This document shows positions 1 through 7,954 of a DNA stretch of 58,280 nucleotides, piece by piece. The stretch lies in assembly GCA_015057365.1 (NCBI GenBank), contig SVEN01000012.1, positions 1 through 58,280 on the forward strand, read 5' to 3'. The position numbers and the translations under genes were made by a program. The stretch is from Lachnospiraceae bacterium (GTDB taxonomy: Bacteria > Bacillota > Clostridia > Lachnospirales > Lachnospiraceae). Numbering within the stretch: the first letter of the stretch is position 1; each line of letters begins with the position of its first letter. The notes under the pieces are model-generated. The model had not been told where the DNA came from, ran no database searches, and saw only the letters and a list, made by a program, of their open reading frames with translations.

Positions 1-2
1 AT

Positions 3-701
3 AAGGGAATCCGTCATGCGTTGACCTTAGAGCAACAGAAAGCTTTTATTGATGCGATTCGCTACACACCGGAGTATGTTCACTGGTATCCGCTGTTTGT
101 GACAATGTTAGGAACCGGGGGACGTGTCGGTGAGATTGTAGGTCTGAGATGGAAGGATGTAGATTTCAAGAACAGATGCATTAGTATCAATCATTCCGTT
201 TCATATTATACTCGTGGAGATAAGTGTTGCTTTGGAGTTTCGTTGCCAAAGACAAATGCCGGAATTAGAAGCATTCCAATGATGGACACGGTGTATGATA
301 CACTTAAGAGCGAGTATGAGAGACAGAAGAGAGATGGCTTTTGTGTTTATGAGCTTGAAGGAATGACTGGATTTATTTTCAGTAACAAGCTTGGTTCTCT
401 GCATAATCCACATTGTCTCAATTTAGCAATTAAGAGAATTTCGGAAGCACATAATGCAAGAGAGATTATTGCTGCTAAGAGAGAATGTCGTGAGCCTGTA
501 ATTATTCCTCATTTCTCATGCCATCAGTTACGACATACATTTTGTTCGAGACTGTGTGAGAATGAAACGAATATAAAGGTAATTCAAGAGATTATGGGTC
601 ATGCTAATGTAGAGACAACTTTGGATATCTACACCGAAATCAATTACTCCAAGAAGCAGGAGTCGCTGGAAGAGTTATCGAAAAAGATTGACTTTTTCTA
701 G
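3..701 (+). CDS. Tyrosine recombinase/integrase, 5'-truncated by window edge
   Basis: This is the C-terminal catalytic part of a phage/ICE-type integrase that cuts and rejoins DNA at attachment sites. The reading frame is open to the window edge, so the true start and the arm- and core-binding domains lie outside. Visible catalytic motifs are the first Arg in GGRVGEIVGLRW, the box HQLRHTF supplying His and Arg, the later GHANVETT His, and the Tyr nucleophile in TLDIYTEI near the end. All the visible catalytic residues are present, so the domain may be active. It probably marks the edge of an integrated element. The host family is certain; the element type is not visible. Confidence 0.9.
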   Translation, partial: KGIRHALTLEQQKAFIDAIRYTPEYVHWYPLFVTMLGTGGRVGEIVGLRWKDVDFKNRCISINHSVSYYTRGDKCCFGVSLPKTNAGIRSIPMMDTVYDTLKSEYERQKRDGFCVYELEGMTGFIFSNKLGSLHNPHCLNLAIKRISEAHNAREIIAAKRECREPVIIPHFSCHQLRHTFCSRLCENETNIKVIQEIMGHANVETTLDIYTEINYSKKQESLEELSKKIDFF

Positions 702-1004
702 TGTGTAACATAATAATTATATGGGAAGGAAAGTTCTTGCCTTATTAGATGAAACAGGTGCACCAAAAATGTAAAAGTACACCGTTATCTACACCATTTT
801 GGTAAAGAAATATGGGGTAGAATAAGTCAATGTAAAGAGTGAGAAAAGCCTTGAAATCCCTGAAATAAAGCATTCTAAGGAGTTATAAAGATGTTTGTAT
901 TGTTATTCCCGACCATGCGCCAACAGTAGTAAACCCAGTAAAATCAATGGTTCGCGGGTTGCATAAGAAGTGATTTTGGGTAGTTTAGAGAATGTGTAAA
1001 AAAG

Positions 1005-1040
1005 AGAAGTAGCCAAGCGAGAGTGTTGGCTACTTCTTTT
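1005..1040 (+). terminator. Rho-independent terminator
   Basis: A perfect 12-bp stem, AGAAGTAGCCAA (1005-1016) with TTGGCTACTTCT (1026-1037), closes a 9-nt loop and is followed by Ts. It insulates the Fic gene from transcription coming from the integrase side. Confidence 0.85.
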
Positions 1041-1064
1041 GTCTGTTTGGCAGAGTTATCATGA

Positions 1065-1088
1065 AAAATAGTGTAAAAATAGTGAAAT
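1065..1088 (+). repeat. 24-bp direct repeat, copy 1 (upstream of Fic gene)
   Basis: This 24-bp sequence recurs exactly at 2273-2296, immediately after the Fic gene. Inside it the word AAAATAGTG is itself repeated with a 2-bp offset. It lies just upstream of the Fic promoter region. Confidence 0.85.
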
Positions 1089-1116
1089 TATAATGGAATC
1101 TTCGTTTATTATAGTG

Positions 1117-1143
1117 TATACTATGATTAAGGAAATCCTTAAT
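1117..1143 (+). promoter_or_regulatory. Fic gene -10 box and operator-like inverted repeat
   Basis: A -10-like box TATACT (1117-1122) is followed at once by a perfect inverted repeat, ATTAAGGA-AA-TCCTTAAT (1126-1143). The repeat would cover the transcription start and ends 8 bp before the GTG start codon. A repressor bound here would block initiation. No good -35 box is visible 17 bp upstream. Confidence 0.5.
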
Positions 1144-1151
1144 GAAAGCGG

Positions 1152-2264
1152 GTGAAGCAGTTGATAAAGGTTACCTTGTCCAATGAAATATTGAAAAAAA
1201 TTTCCGCTATTGACGAGAATCGTTTTTCACTTAGTACCATTGAGCTACCGCCGATGACGAAGAATCGATTGCGGAAAAATTCCAAGAAGAAAAGTTCTTA
1301 CGCATCGAACAAAATCGAGGGAAATCCGCTGACGGAGCAGCAGGCAGATGAGGCGATAGAGAGGGATGAACATAAGCATTTTCTGAAGCCGGAGCAGGAG
1401 ATTAGGAACTATTTCTTGGCACTGAATATGCTGGAAGAAAAGCTAAAAAGAAAAGAAGCTTTTTCAAAAGAAATGATTTTGGAAGTACAGGCTATGGTGG
1501 AGAAGGGCGCATCCAAGGAAAAAATCGGTCTCAGAGGTCCGATGCCGCCGGGAATACTGTTTGCGGTCTATGATTCGGCGACGGGAGTGCCGGAGTATAT
1601 TCCGCCGGAGTATTGTGATATTCCGGGGCTGTTGGATGAACTGGTGGACTATGTAAATACCACGGACGACCATCCGCTAATTATTGCAGCAGTGGTGCAT
1701 TATCAATTGGTGACGATTCACCCATTTGAAGACGGAAACGGAAGAACCGCGCGGCTTATGTCCGGATATATCCTGGACTTTTACGGCTATGGATTTAACG
1801 GAATCGGCTCCTTGGAGGAGTATTTTGCCTATGACCCTGACGAGTACTATGAGTCACTTCAGATGGGGTTGCCGGCTTTGTATTATTCGGGAAGAGAAAA
1901 TCCGCCGCACCCGGAAATCTGGGTGAATTACTTTTTACGTATGGTGGAGTTATATTCCAAGAAGGTGTTTGAAGTGTCTAAAGGAGCGCAGGAGGATGAT
2001 TTGGATGGCAGTTTGTCCTATCTGAATACAAAGGAAAAGGAGACTCTGCGTTTCCTTTTGGAAAAGAGGCTGTTGGAGTTTACGCCGATTGATGTGAGCA
2101 AGATGCTCGGAGTAACGAATAAGACGGTCATTAACCGATGTGCAAGGCTTTCAAACCACGGTTTTTTAGTTCCGAATATTGTGAGCCAGCGAATTCGCTC
2201 GTATTCCCTCAGTGAGTTTGCAAAGCAGAACCAAAAGAGGATTCTTTCAAAGCTTTCTGTATAA
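1152..2264 (+). CDS. Fic-domain protein, class II architecture, with C-terminal winged helix
   Basis: Fic enzymes transfer AMP or related groups from nucleotides to target proteins. The catalytic motif HPFEDGNGRTAR is intact at residues 190-201. An inhibitory-helix motif of the (S/T)xxxE(G/N) type, SNKIEG, sits at 52-57, N-terminal to the Fic core, which is the class II arrangement in which the protein inhibits itself. The C-terminal ~70 residues look like a winged helix-turn-helix (VSKMLGVTNKTVINRCARL), so it may also bind DNA. The start is GTG at 1152; a TTG three codons later is an alternative. It has its own promoter region and is bracketed by a 24-bp direct repeat. The target protein is unknown. 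Confidence 0.88.
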   Translation: MKQLIKVTLSNEILKKISAIDENRFSLSTIELPPMTKNRLRKNSKKKSSYASNKIEGNPLTEQQADEAIERDEHKHFLKPEQEIRNYFLALNMLEEKLKRKEAFSKEMILEVQAMVEKGASKEKIGLRGPMPPGILFAVYDSATGVPEYIPPEYCDIPGLLDELVDYVNTTDDHPLIIAAVVHYQLVTIHPFEDGNGRTARLMSGYILDFYGYGFNGIGSLEEYFAYDPDEYYESLQMGLPALYYSGRENPPHPEIWVNYFLRMVELYSKKVFEVSKGAQEDDLDGSLSYLNTKEKETLRFLLEKRLLEFTPIDVSKMLGVTNKTVINRCARLSNHGFLVPNIVSQRIRSYSLSEFAKQNQKRILSKLSV

Positions 2265-2272
2265 GCAGAGTG

Positions 2273-2296
2273 AAAATAGTGTAAAAATAGTGAAAT
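2273..2296 (+). repeat. 24-bp direct repeat, copy 2 (downstream of Fic gene)
   Basis: This is an exact copy of 1065-1088. It starts 8 bp after the Fic stop codon and ends 20 bp before the ArsC-like gene, so it occupies the same relative position (upstream of a gene) as copy 1. Confidence 0.85.
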
Positions 2297-2316
2297 CTTA
2301 GTGGAGAAAAACAATC

Positions 2317-2658
2317 ATGAACATTCAAGTTTTCGGCACAAAAAAGTGCAATGATACAAAGAAAGCCCAGCGTTATTTCAAGGAGAGGGGCATCAAATTC
2401 CAGTTTGTTGACATGAGCGAAAAGGAATTGAGTAAAGGGGAATTCCGCAGTGTGTGTCAGGCAGTGGGCGGTATCAAGGCTGTAATTAATGAGGATAGTA
2501 AGGACAAAGACACACTGGCGCTGTTAAAGTACATTGCAGAGAGCGAACTGGAGGAGAAGCTGCTTTCCAATCAGCAGGTAATGAAGACGCCGATTGTGCG
2601 AAACGGTAAGCAGGCAACGGTAGGCTATCGGCCGGAAGTATGGAAGGGCTGGAACTAA
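2317..2658 (+). CDS. ArsC/Spx-family thioredoxin-fold protein
   Basis: This 113-residue protein has the size and fold signature of the ArsC/Spx/YffB family. It starts with a beta-strand (MNIQVFG), has a Cys at residue 11 in the order CNDTKK, and ends with TPIVRNGKQATVGYRPEVW, which matches the family's cis-Pro and C-terminal strand. There is only one Cys in the active-site loop (CxxT rather than CxxC), as in monothiol ArsC-like reductases and unlike Spx. It lacks the additional Cys residues that classical arsenate reductases use. The substrate cannot be assigned. It sits close before a small acidic protein gene and is probably cotranscribed with it. Confidence 0.8.
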   Translation: MNIQVFGTKKCNDTKKAQRYFKERGIKFQFVDMSEKELSKGEFRSVCQAVGGIKAVINEDSKDKDTLALLKYIAESELEEKLLSNQQVMKTPIVRNGKQATVGYRPEVWKGWN

Positions 2659-2672
2659 AGGAGGAAGAGAAA

Positions 2673-2927
2673 ATGATACAATTTGAAGTCGGTAAGATGT
2701 ATGATTGCGGCAGTTATAACGGAAATGACAACCTTTTCCGGATTGCGAGCCGGACGGATACTACAGTGGATTTAATCGCAATCTACGAAATGGAAGGCGA
2801 GGAATTGGAAAGCAGCGTCGGAACTTGGAACATTGAAGTGATTGACGATGTGGAATGTGTTCTGATTGAGCAGGGATATTTCGATGACGATGATAAAGAG
2901 TATATCATGGCAGATTGTCCGTATTAA
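2673..2927 (+). CDS. Small acidic protein of unknown function
   Basis: This is an 84-residue, strongly acidic protein with no membrane segment or signal peptide. I do not recognise the family. The start at ATG 2673 is chosen because AAAGGAGGAAG lies 7-10 bases upstream; a longer frame starting at 2640 would overlap the preceding gene and has no ribosome site. The sequence reads as a compact beta-rich fold (FEVGKMYDCG, VDLIAIYEMEG, WNIEVIDDVE). It follows the ArsC-like gene by 14 bp, suggesting one transcript. Confidence 0.75.
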   Translation: MIQFEVGKMYDCGSYNGNDNLFRIASRTDTTVDLIAIYEMEGEELESSVGTWNIEVIDDVECVLIEQGYFDDDDKEYIMADCPY

Positions 2928-3054
2928 TGTTAGGTTCATGCAATAAAAAAGACAAATAATGCAATACGATTGATTTGAAACCATGTTATTATCAAAGAAG
3001 AAATAGAAAAATCGGCTAGAGACACCTATAGATAAAAAGAAAGAGAGGGCTTTT

Positions 3055-5076
3055 ATGGGACATCGAAGTAAGAGATCGATATTTGTGCTTTGTTTGGCGG
3101 TTATGTGTACATTCGCGGCATGCTCGGAAGAGGTGCAAACCGATACGGAGGCCACGCCGACAACTGCGATAACCGCTACGGTTGCACCGGTTGAAGAGGA
3201 AGGGGAGAAGACTCCGGTTACGGAAATACCGGTCCCGACGCCGACATTGGAGCCGACGAAAGCTCCGGCCTTGACGGAAACTCCGGAAGCAACCACAACC
3301 CCGGAGGCTACAGTAACCCCGGCCCCGACGGAAGCCCCGGAAGCAACAGGGACGCCTGACCTGACAGCAACCCCGGTTCCGACGGAAGTCCCGGAAGCAA
3401 CGGTAACTCCGGAAGCAACGTTGACACCGGAACAGACCGCAACCCCTGTCCCAACGGATACGCCTGTTCCGACAGCAGTTCCGGAGGTGTCCGGACCGAC
3501 CGATCTGGTCTACGATTTCAATGATCTTTTCTATAAGACCTCATACGGTACAGAGTATACCGTAGAGGATGACGGTTCCATTTCTCTTAAGTACGAAGGG
3601 TTGTATCAGGAGATTAAGCTGGGAATTCCGGAGCCGATTGATATGACGCATTGTCTCGACGTCACCGTGAAGATGAAGAGCGAAGCGGGTAATTTGGCCG
3701 TGAAGCTTTATGACAAAGATTTTAATGAAGTGTTTGTCCGTTACGACGGCCAGACCTCCGGTGTAGAAAATCATTTGCTGACACCGGCGTTGACGACGGA
3801 GGTTGCGGGAATCGGTTTGATGGCATGTACGGAGATGGAGGATTATTCCGAGTTTGTGGCTACGGTGTATTCCGTTACCTTCCATATGGATGACGGCTTC
3901 GGCGGTGTGTCCGAACAGGCTCCGATACAGGTAAACAAAGAAGGAGAATTGATAAACGAAGCAAAGAAGCATAATTTTAGCTTCGGCATCGTAATGAACA
4001 GCGATAATTTGTATGATGATGCGTATAAAGCGCTGCTTGGGACGGAGTGTACCAGTGTAAGCTTCGGTAACGAAATGAAGGCGTATTCGCTTTTGAACAA
4101 GAGCGCTTCTCAAAGAAGCAAAGACGGTATGCCGGTGATGAATTACGGTACGGCTGACCGTATGGTGGAGCTTGCGATACAGCAGGGCGTGAAAATCCGC
4201 GGTCATGTACTGGTGTGGGATGCGCATATGAGTGACTGGTTCTTCCGGGAAGGCTATCAAAGCGACGGTGCATATGTAGATCGGGAAACAATGCTAAAAC
4301 GTCTGGAATATTATATCGAAAACGTTATGACTCATTTTGAAGAAAAGTACCCGGGCACCGTATATTGCTGGGATGTGGTAAACGAAGCGGTAGGTGACGG
4401 AACAGGCGAGTATGTTTATTCCGACCCGCGGCATGTGCGCACGAAGCGCAGCGGCGGAGACAATCCGTTTTATACGATTATCGGAGATGATTATGTAGAG
4501 CTTTCGTTCCTGTATGCAAAGAATACGGTAGAAAAGCTACAGGCGAAGAATCCGGAGGTGGAGATTGCGTTGTTTTACAACGATTACAGCACCTTCTATG
4601 ATACAAAGAGGGATGCGATTTGTGAGCTGGTAAAGAGCATCAATTCCTATGCAAAGGATGAAAACGGAAATTACCGCAAGCTGTGTGAAGGTGTCGGTAT
4701 GCAAAGCTACATCGGCGGTTACGGACAGCAGGGCGGTTGTATGAACAACTCCGATATTACGAGAATTAAGAATGCGATTATGAAGTTTCATAATCTGGGG
4801 GTTGATGTTCATGTAACCGAGATGGCGGTTCGGAATTACGACTTGGCTCAGGCGGACCGGCATGCACAGTTTTGCGGAGAGTTGTTTAAGATGTATGCGG
4901 AGTTGAATACGGAGGAGACCGTGGTGTCCAATATTACGGTTTGGGGTTACTGTGACAGACCGTCTCTGAAGACCACGGATTATGCTTACAAGCAGAACGG
5001 TCCGTATTGCGGCTTGTTTGACGAGAATTATGAGAAAAAGGATTCCTATTATGCGGTGGTAGAAGCGCTGAAATAG
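3055..5076 (+). CDS. Secreted lipoprotein endo-1,4-beta-xylanase, GH10
   Basis: This 673-residue enzyme should cut the xylan backbone outside the cell. It begins with a lipoprotein signal peptide ending in the lipobox FAAC (Cys 22). A Pro/Thr/Glu-rich stalk of about 120 residues follows, then a beta-rich module (about 150-290) that resembles a carbohydrate-binding domain but that I cannot assign, then the GH10 barrel (about 300-673). The catalytic acid/base is E444 in WDVVNEAVGDG and the nucleophile is E589 in HVTEMAV. In the strand-3 motif the family's usual second His of HxLVWH is Asp (RGHVLVWDAH, D389). It is preceded by a clear ribosome site (AGAGAGGG) and followed by a terminator, so it looks monocistronic. 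Confidence 0.93.
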   Translation: MGHRSKRSIFVLCLAVMCTFAACSEEVQTDTEATPTTAITATVAPVEEEGEKTPVTEIPVPTPTLEPTKAPALTETPEATTTPEATVTPAPTEAPEATGTPDLTATPVPTEVPEATVTPEATLTPEQTATPVPTDTPVPTAVPEVSGPTDLVYDFNDLFYKTSYGTEYTVEDDGSISLKYEGLYQEIKLGIPEPIDMTHCLDVTVKMKSEAGNLAVKLYDKDFNEVFVRYDGQTSGVENHLLTPALTTEVAGIGLMACTEMEDYSEFVATVYSVTFHMDDGFGGVSEQAPIQVNKEGELINEAKKHNFSFGIVMNSDNLYDDAYKALLGTECTSVSFGNEMKAYSLLNKSASQRSKDGMPVMNYGTADRMVELAIQQGVKIRGHVLVWDAHMSDWFFREGYQSDGAYVDRETMLKRLEYYIENVMTHFEEKYPGTVYCWDVVNEAVGDGTGEYVYSDPRHVRTKRSGGDNPFYTIIGDDYVELSFLYAKNTVEKLQAKNPEVEIALFYNDYSTFYDTKRDAICELVKSINSYAKDENGNYRKLCEGVGMQSYIGGYGQQGGCMNNSDITRIKNAIMKFHNLGVDVHVTEMAVRNYDLAQADRHAQFCGELFKMYAELNTEETVVSNITVWGYCDRPSLKTTDYAYKQNGPYCGLFDENYEKKDSYYAVVEALK

Positions 5077-5092
5077 GAATAGTGAGATTTAA

Positions 5093-5118
5093 GAGAAGGG
5101 GCCGGAGGGCCTCTTTTC
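5093..5118 (+). terminator. Terminator of the xylanase gene
   Basis: An 11-bp stem with two G-T pairs (GAGAAGGGGCC at 5093-5103 with GGCCTCTTTTC at 5108-5118) closes a 4-nt loop 17 bp after the stop codon. The T-rich tract is inside the 3' arm. Confidence 0.7.
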
Positions 5119-5253
5119 TGATGCTTTACTATATTGTCCAACCTACGGTTGGATGACCGGAAAAATATTCAAACCAACGCGTTATTGTTTTTGCGGATAT
5201 CAGCCTGTAAACTATAGGTGTAGCTACAAAACAAAATCAAAGGGAGGTTTCCG

Positions 5254-6024
5254 ATGAATACAATAAAAATACACGAGCAAATTGCTTTTTTAAGAAAACA
5301 AAAGGGGCTGACGCAGGAAGAACTGGCAAAGGCTCTGGGGGTTACCAATCAGGCGGTTTCAAAGTGGGAATCCGGGCAGTGTTGCCCGGACATCCAGCTG
5401 CTTCCGGATATCGCAACGCTTTTCGAGGTTTCCGTGGATGAGCTTCTCGGTTGTAATTCGGCGAAGGGTTTGGGCGATATCTGTTTGAATCTGAAGGACT
5501 ATTTTACGGCTCTTCCGGAGAAAGAATCCTTTGAAAAGTGTTATCGTATTGCGGCGCTGCTACATGAAATTGCAGTGACCGACGGATGCAAAAACTTTGT
5601 TCCTTGGGATGAAAGAGACTATGCCGGAGGGAATATTTCTGATTGGGGGCTTTCCGTTTGTTCCGAGCCGGAGGGGAGTACGGGACGAATGGCCGACAGT
5701 GTCTTTTTCTCCCTTGGTAAGACCTTTCAAGCACCGAATATTTCCCAATTGTATGAACTGTCTGTTGCGATGGAGCGTTTCTCGGACCTGCGCGTGCTGA
5801 AAACCATGTACGCGCTCTATGAATTGACCATAAAGGATTTTGACCTTTTTGTATCTTTGGAGGATATCGCTGCCGGGACGCAGTTGCCGCAGGAAGAAAC
5901 GAAGCAAGCTTTGGAGAAACTGCCACTGACAGTAAAGGAGGAAAAGGGCGAACTGCGATACCGCTTGGAGGGCTCCTTCTGTCACATGCCGGCGTTGTTG
6001 ACGTTTCTGTTTAAGTTCCGGTAA
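5254..6024 (+). CDS. XRE-family transcriptional regulator with unknown C-terminal domain
   Basis: Residues 5-62 form a Cro/C1-type helix-turn-helix (IAFLRKQKGLTQEELAKALG, VTNQAVSKWESG). The remaining ~190 residues are soluble, helix-rich and not recognised; they contain FFSLGKTFQAPNISQLYELS and a final region that reads like a second winged helix (LEDIAAGTQLPQEETKQALE). The start follows AAAGGGAGG. A perfect 10-bp palindrome TGTAGCTACA lies upstream at 5219-5228 and could be an autoregulatory operator. Targets are unknown. It lies between the xylanase and the amino-sugar cluster, each of which appears to be transcribed separately. Confidence 0.85.
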   Translation: MNTIKIHEQIAFLRKQKGLTQEELAKALGVTNQAVSKWESGQCCPDIQLLPDIATLFEVSVDELLGCNSAKGLGDICLNLKDYFTALPEKESFEKCYRIAALLHEIAVTDGCKNFVPWDERDYAGGNISDWGLSVCSEPEGSTGRMADSVFFSLGKTFQAPNISQLYELSVAMERFSDLRVLKTMYALYELTIKDFDLFVSLEDIAAGTQLPQEETKQALEKLPLTVKEEKGELRYRLEGSFCHMPALLTFLFKFR

Positions 6025-6331
6025 AATCGGATGCATACATGTATTGACTGAATCCGGATGTATCATAATAGAGAAAAAGAAGGTGCAAGAATGACATGCC
6101 GGATTTGTTGGAAGTGTTGGAAGACGAGCAGATGGATATGTAAACAAGACTTTGCAAAAACTGCATGCTTCATTATGGAATCATTCTAAAATTCTTAGAA
6201 AATCATCTAAATAGCCCCAAAACGCAACCGTAAGTTGCAAAAATAATATCCCCAAGTTGCTTGCAACCCCTATGGTCTTCTGCTATAATAAAGCGCGTAG
6301 AATAGTAGTATGTGAAAAAAGGAGAACGCGT
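6025..6331. other. Intergenic region upstream of the XRE-GlmM gene
   Basis: No confident gene is present in these 307 bases. Two tiny overlapping frames follow a ribosome-site-like AGAAGGTG: a 32-codon Cys/Trp-rich one (6091-6189) and a 15-codon acidic one (6096-6143); neither has independent support. The 3' half carries the promoter and the GCAAC/GTTGC inverted repeats described separately. Confidence 0.5.
6224..6289 (+). promoter_or_regulatory. Promoter and inverted repeats of the XRE-GlmM gene
   Basis: The -35 box TTGCAA (6261-6266) and the extended -10 box TGCTATAAT (6281-6289) are 17 bp apart. The -35 box lies inside the inverted repeat GTTGC-TT-GCAAC (6256-6267). The same pentamers recur upstream as GCAAC-N5-GTTGC (6224-6238). 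The arrangement suggests an operator, and the nearest DNA-binding protein is the XRE domain encoded by the gene itself. Confidence 0.65.
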
Positions 6332-7954
6332 ATGACCATCGGACAGAAACTCATTCATTTACGAAACGTGGCAAATATGTCCCAGGAGCAGTTGTCGGAG
6401 ACTCTCGGGGTGTCCCGTCAGTCTATCTCCAAGTGGGAAATGGACCAGGCACTTCCGCAGATTGAAAAGGTGATTCAGCTTGCGGAGATTTTCGGAGTAA
6501 CTACGGATGAATTATTATTGGATAGAATAGAGATTGATCGGAGCCCGAAAAAGGGGCCGAGAAAGTTAAAGTATTTCGGTACCGACGGATTCCGCGGTGA
6601 GGCAAATGTGAATTTGACCTCCATGCAGGCCTACAAGGTGGGCCGGTTCCTCGGCTGGTATTATTCCTCTAAGCTTTCCGGCTGTACGAAGCCGGGCTAC
6701 CGTCCGCGGATTGTTATCGGTAAGGATACCCGCCGTTCCAGTTATATGTTAGAGTATTCTATCGTAGCAGGTATGGCTGCCAGTGGGGCGGATGTGTATA
6801 TGTTGCACGTAATCACCACACCGGGTGTATCCTATGTAACCCGAAAGGATGAGTTTGACTGCGGTATTATGATTACGGCGTCCCACAATCCGTTTTGCGA
6901 CAACGGCATCAAGGTGTTGAACCGCTACGGTGAGAAGCTGGACGATGAGACTACTGCGCTTATTGAGGCTTATATCGACGGAGATTTACATGAACTGGGT
7001 GTCACCGGTGAGGATTTACCGTTAGCCCAGGGAGCGAAGCTCGGATGTATACACGAGTATTCCGCCGGAAGAAACCGTTATACCGGGTATCTCATTTCCC
7101 TGGCGTCCAATTCTTACAAGAGACTGAAAATCGGTTTGGATTGCGCAAACGGTGCTTCCTGGAGCATTGCGGGAGCGGTGTTCTCCGCGCTGGGGGCCCA
7201 GACGTATGTCATCGGGGATGAGCCGGACGGTGTCAATATCAATGAAGGCTGCGGTTCCACCCATATCGAGAAGCTTAAGAAGTTGGTCAAGGAAAAGCAC
7301 CTGGATGTAGGTTTTGCCTTTGACGGTGATGCGGATCGTTGTATTGCGGTGGATGAAAACGGCAACGAGGTAGACGGTGACGCCATGATTTATATTCTCG
7401 GTAAGCGCATGAAGATGCGCGGTACCTTGAATGACAATACAGTGGTAACGACGATTATGTCCAACTCCGGTTTTGTGGACAGTCTCACAGAAGCCGGTAT
7501 CAAGTGTGTACAGACAAAGGTAGGTGACCGTTTTGTATATGAGTGTATGCAGAACAATGACTACGCCATCGGCGGCGAGCAGTCCGGTCATATTATTTTA
7601 AAGAAATATGCGACTACCGGTGACGGTATTTTGACGGCGATTATGATTGCAGAGGAGATTTGCGATTCCAAGTCTTCCCTGGCGAAGTTGGCAGAGCCGA
7701 TTCATCTGTATCCGCAGTATTTAAAGAATGTGAGAGTAAAGAATAAGGCAGCGGTGCTTAATGATGCCAAGGTATTAAAGGCGAAAGAAGAGGTAGAAAA
7801 GCTCATTAATAAGAAGGGCAGAGTACTTCTTCGTGAAAGCGGCACGGAGCCTGTCATCCGCGTAATGGTAGAGGCGGAGGCCCAGGAACTGTGCGTAGCC
7901 TATGCGGATATGATTGTAAAAGTAATTGTCGAAGGAGGACATTGTGTTGAATAA
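6332..7954 (+). CDS. glmM: Phosphoglucosamine mutase fused to an N-terminal XRE helix-turn-helix
   Basis: The C-terminal ~470 residues are a complete alpha-D-phosphohexomutase of GlmM type, which converts glucosamine-6-phosphate to glucosamine-1-phosphate for peptidoglycan precursors. Visible motifs are YFGTDGFRGEANV, the phosphoserine loop TASHNPFCDNGIK, the metal loop DGDADRC, the sugar loop GGEQSGH and the phosphate loop RESGTEPVIRV. Residues 1-65 are an intact XRE/Cro helix-turn-helix (MSQEQLSETLGVSRQSISKW). GlmM is normally about 450 residues; this is 540. The start ATG 6332 follows AAAGGAGAA. It overlaps the next gene and has operator-like repeats at its promoter. Mutase identity is firm; a regulatory role for the helix-turn-helix is inference. 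Confidence 0.9.
   Translation: MTIGQKLIHLRNVANMSQEQLSETLGVSRQSISKWEMDQALPQIEKVIQLAEIFGVTTDELLLDRIEIDRSPKKGPRKLKYFGTDGFRGEANVNLTSMQAYKVGRFLGWYYSSKLSGCTKPGYRPRIVIGKDTRRSSYMLEYSIVAGMAASGADVYMLHVITTPGVSYVTRKDEFDCGIMITASHNPFCDNGIKVLNRYGEKLDDETTALIEAYIDGDLHELGVTGEDLPLAQGAKLGCIHEYSAGRNRYTGYLISLASNSYKRLKIGLDCANGASWSIAGAVFSALGAQTYVIGDEPDGVNINEGCGSTHIEKLKKLVKEKHLDVGFAFDGDADRCIAVDENGNEVDGDAMIYILGKRMKMRGTLNDNTVVTTIMSNSGFVDSLTEAGIKCVQTKVGDRFVYECMQNNDYAIGGEQSGHIILKKYATTGDGILTAIMIAEEICDSKSSLAKLAEPIHLYPQYLKNVRVKNKAAVLNDAKVLKAKEEVEKLINKKGRVLLRESGTEPVIRVMVEAEAQELCVAYADMIVKVIVEGGHCVE

Larger units (their letters stand above)
702..1151. other. Non-coding stretch after the integrase
   Basis: I see no credible gene in these 450 bases on either strand. 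It is AT-rich, with a cluster of ACACC-type words just after the integrase stop (about 760-805), then a run of fragments without reading-frame continuity. It ends with a terminator, one copy of a 24-bp direct repeat and the Fic promoter region. Attachment sites often lie just beyond an integrase 3' end, but I cannot identify a core site because the other end of the element is not in the window. Confidence 0.5.

Noticed and set aside
702..1000. Possible excisionase or cargo gene next to the integrase
   Set aside because: No frame of useful length with a ribosome site exists on either strand in this stretch.
3541..4260. Long minus-strand frames inside the xylanase gene
   Set aside because: They are antisense shadows of a strong GH10 gene with low-complexity, His/Arg-rich translations and no ribosome site.
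5137..5153. Small inverted repeat TCCAACC-TAC-GGTTGGA after the xylanase gene
   Set aside because: It has no T tract and a known terminator lies just upstream; too short to assign a role.
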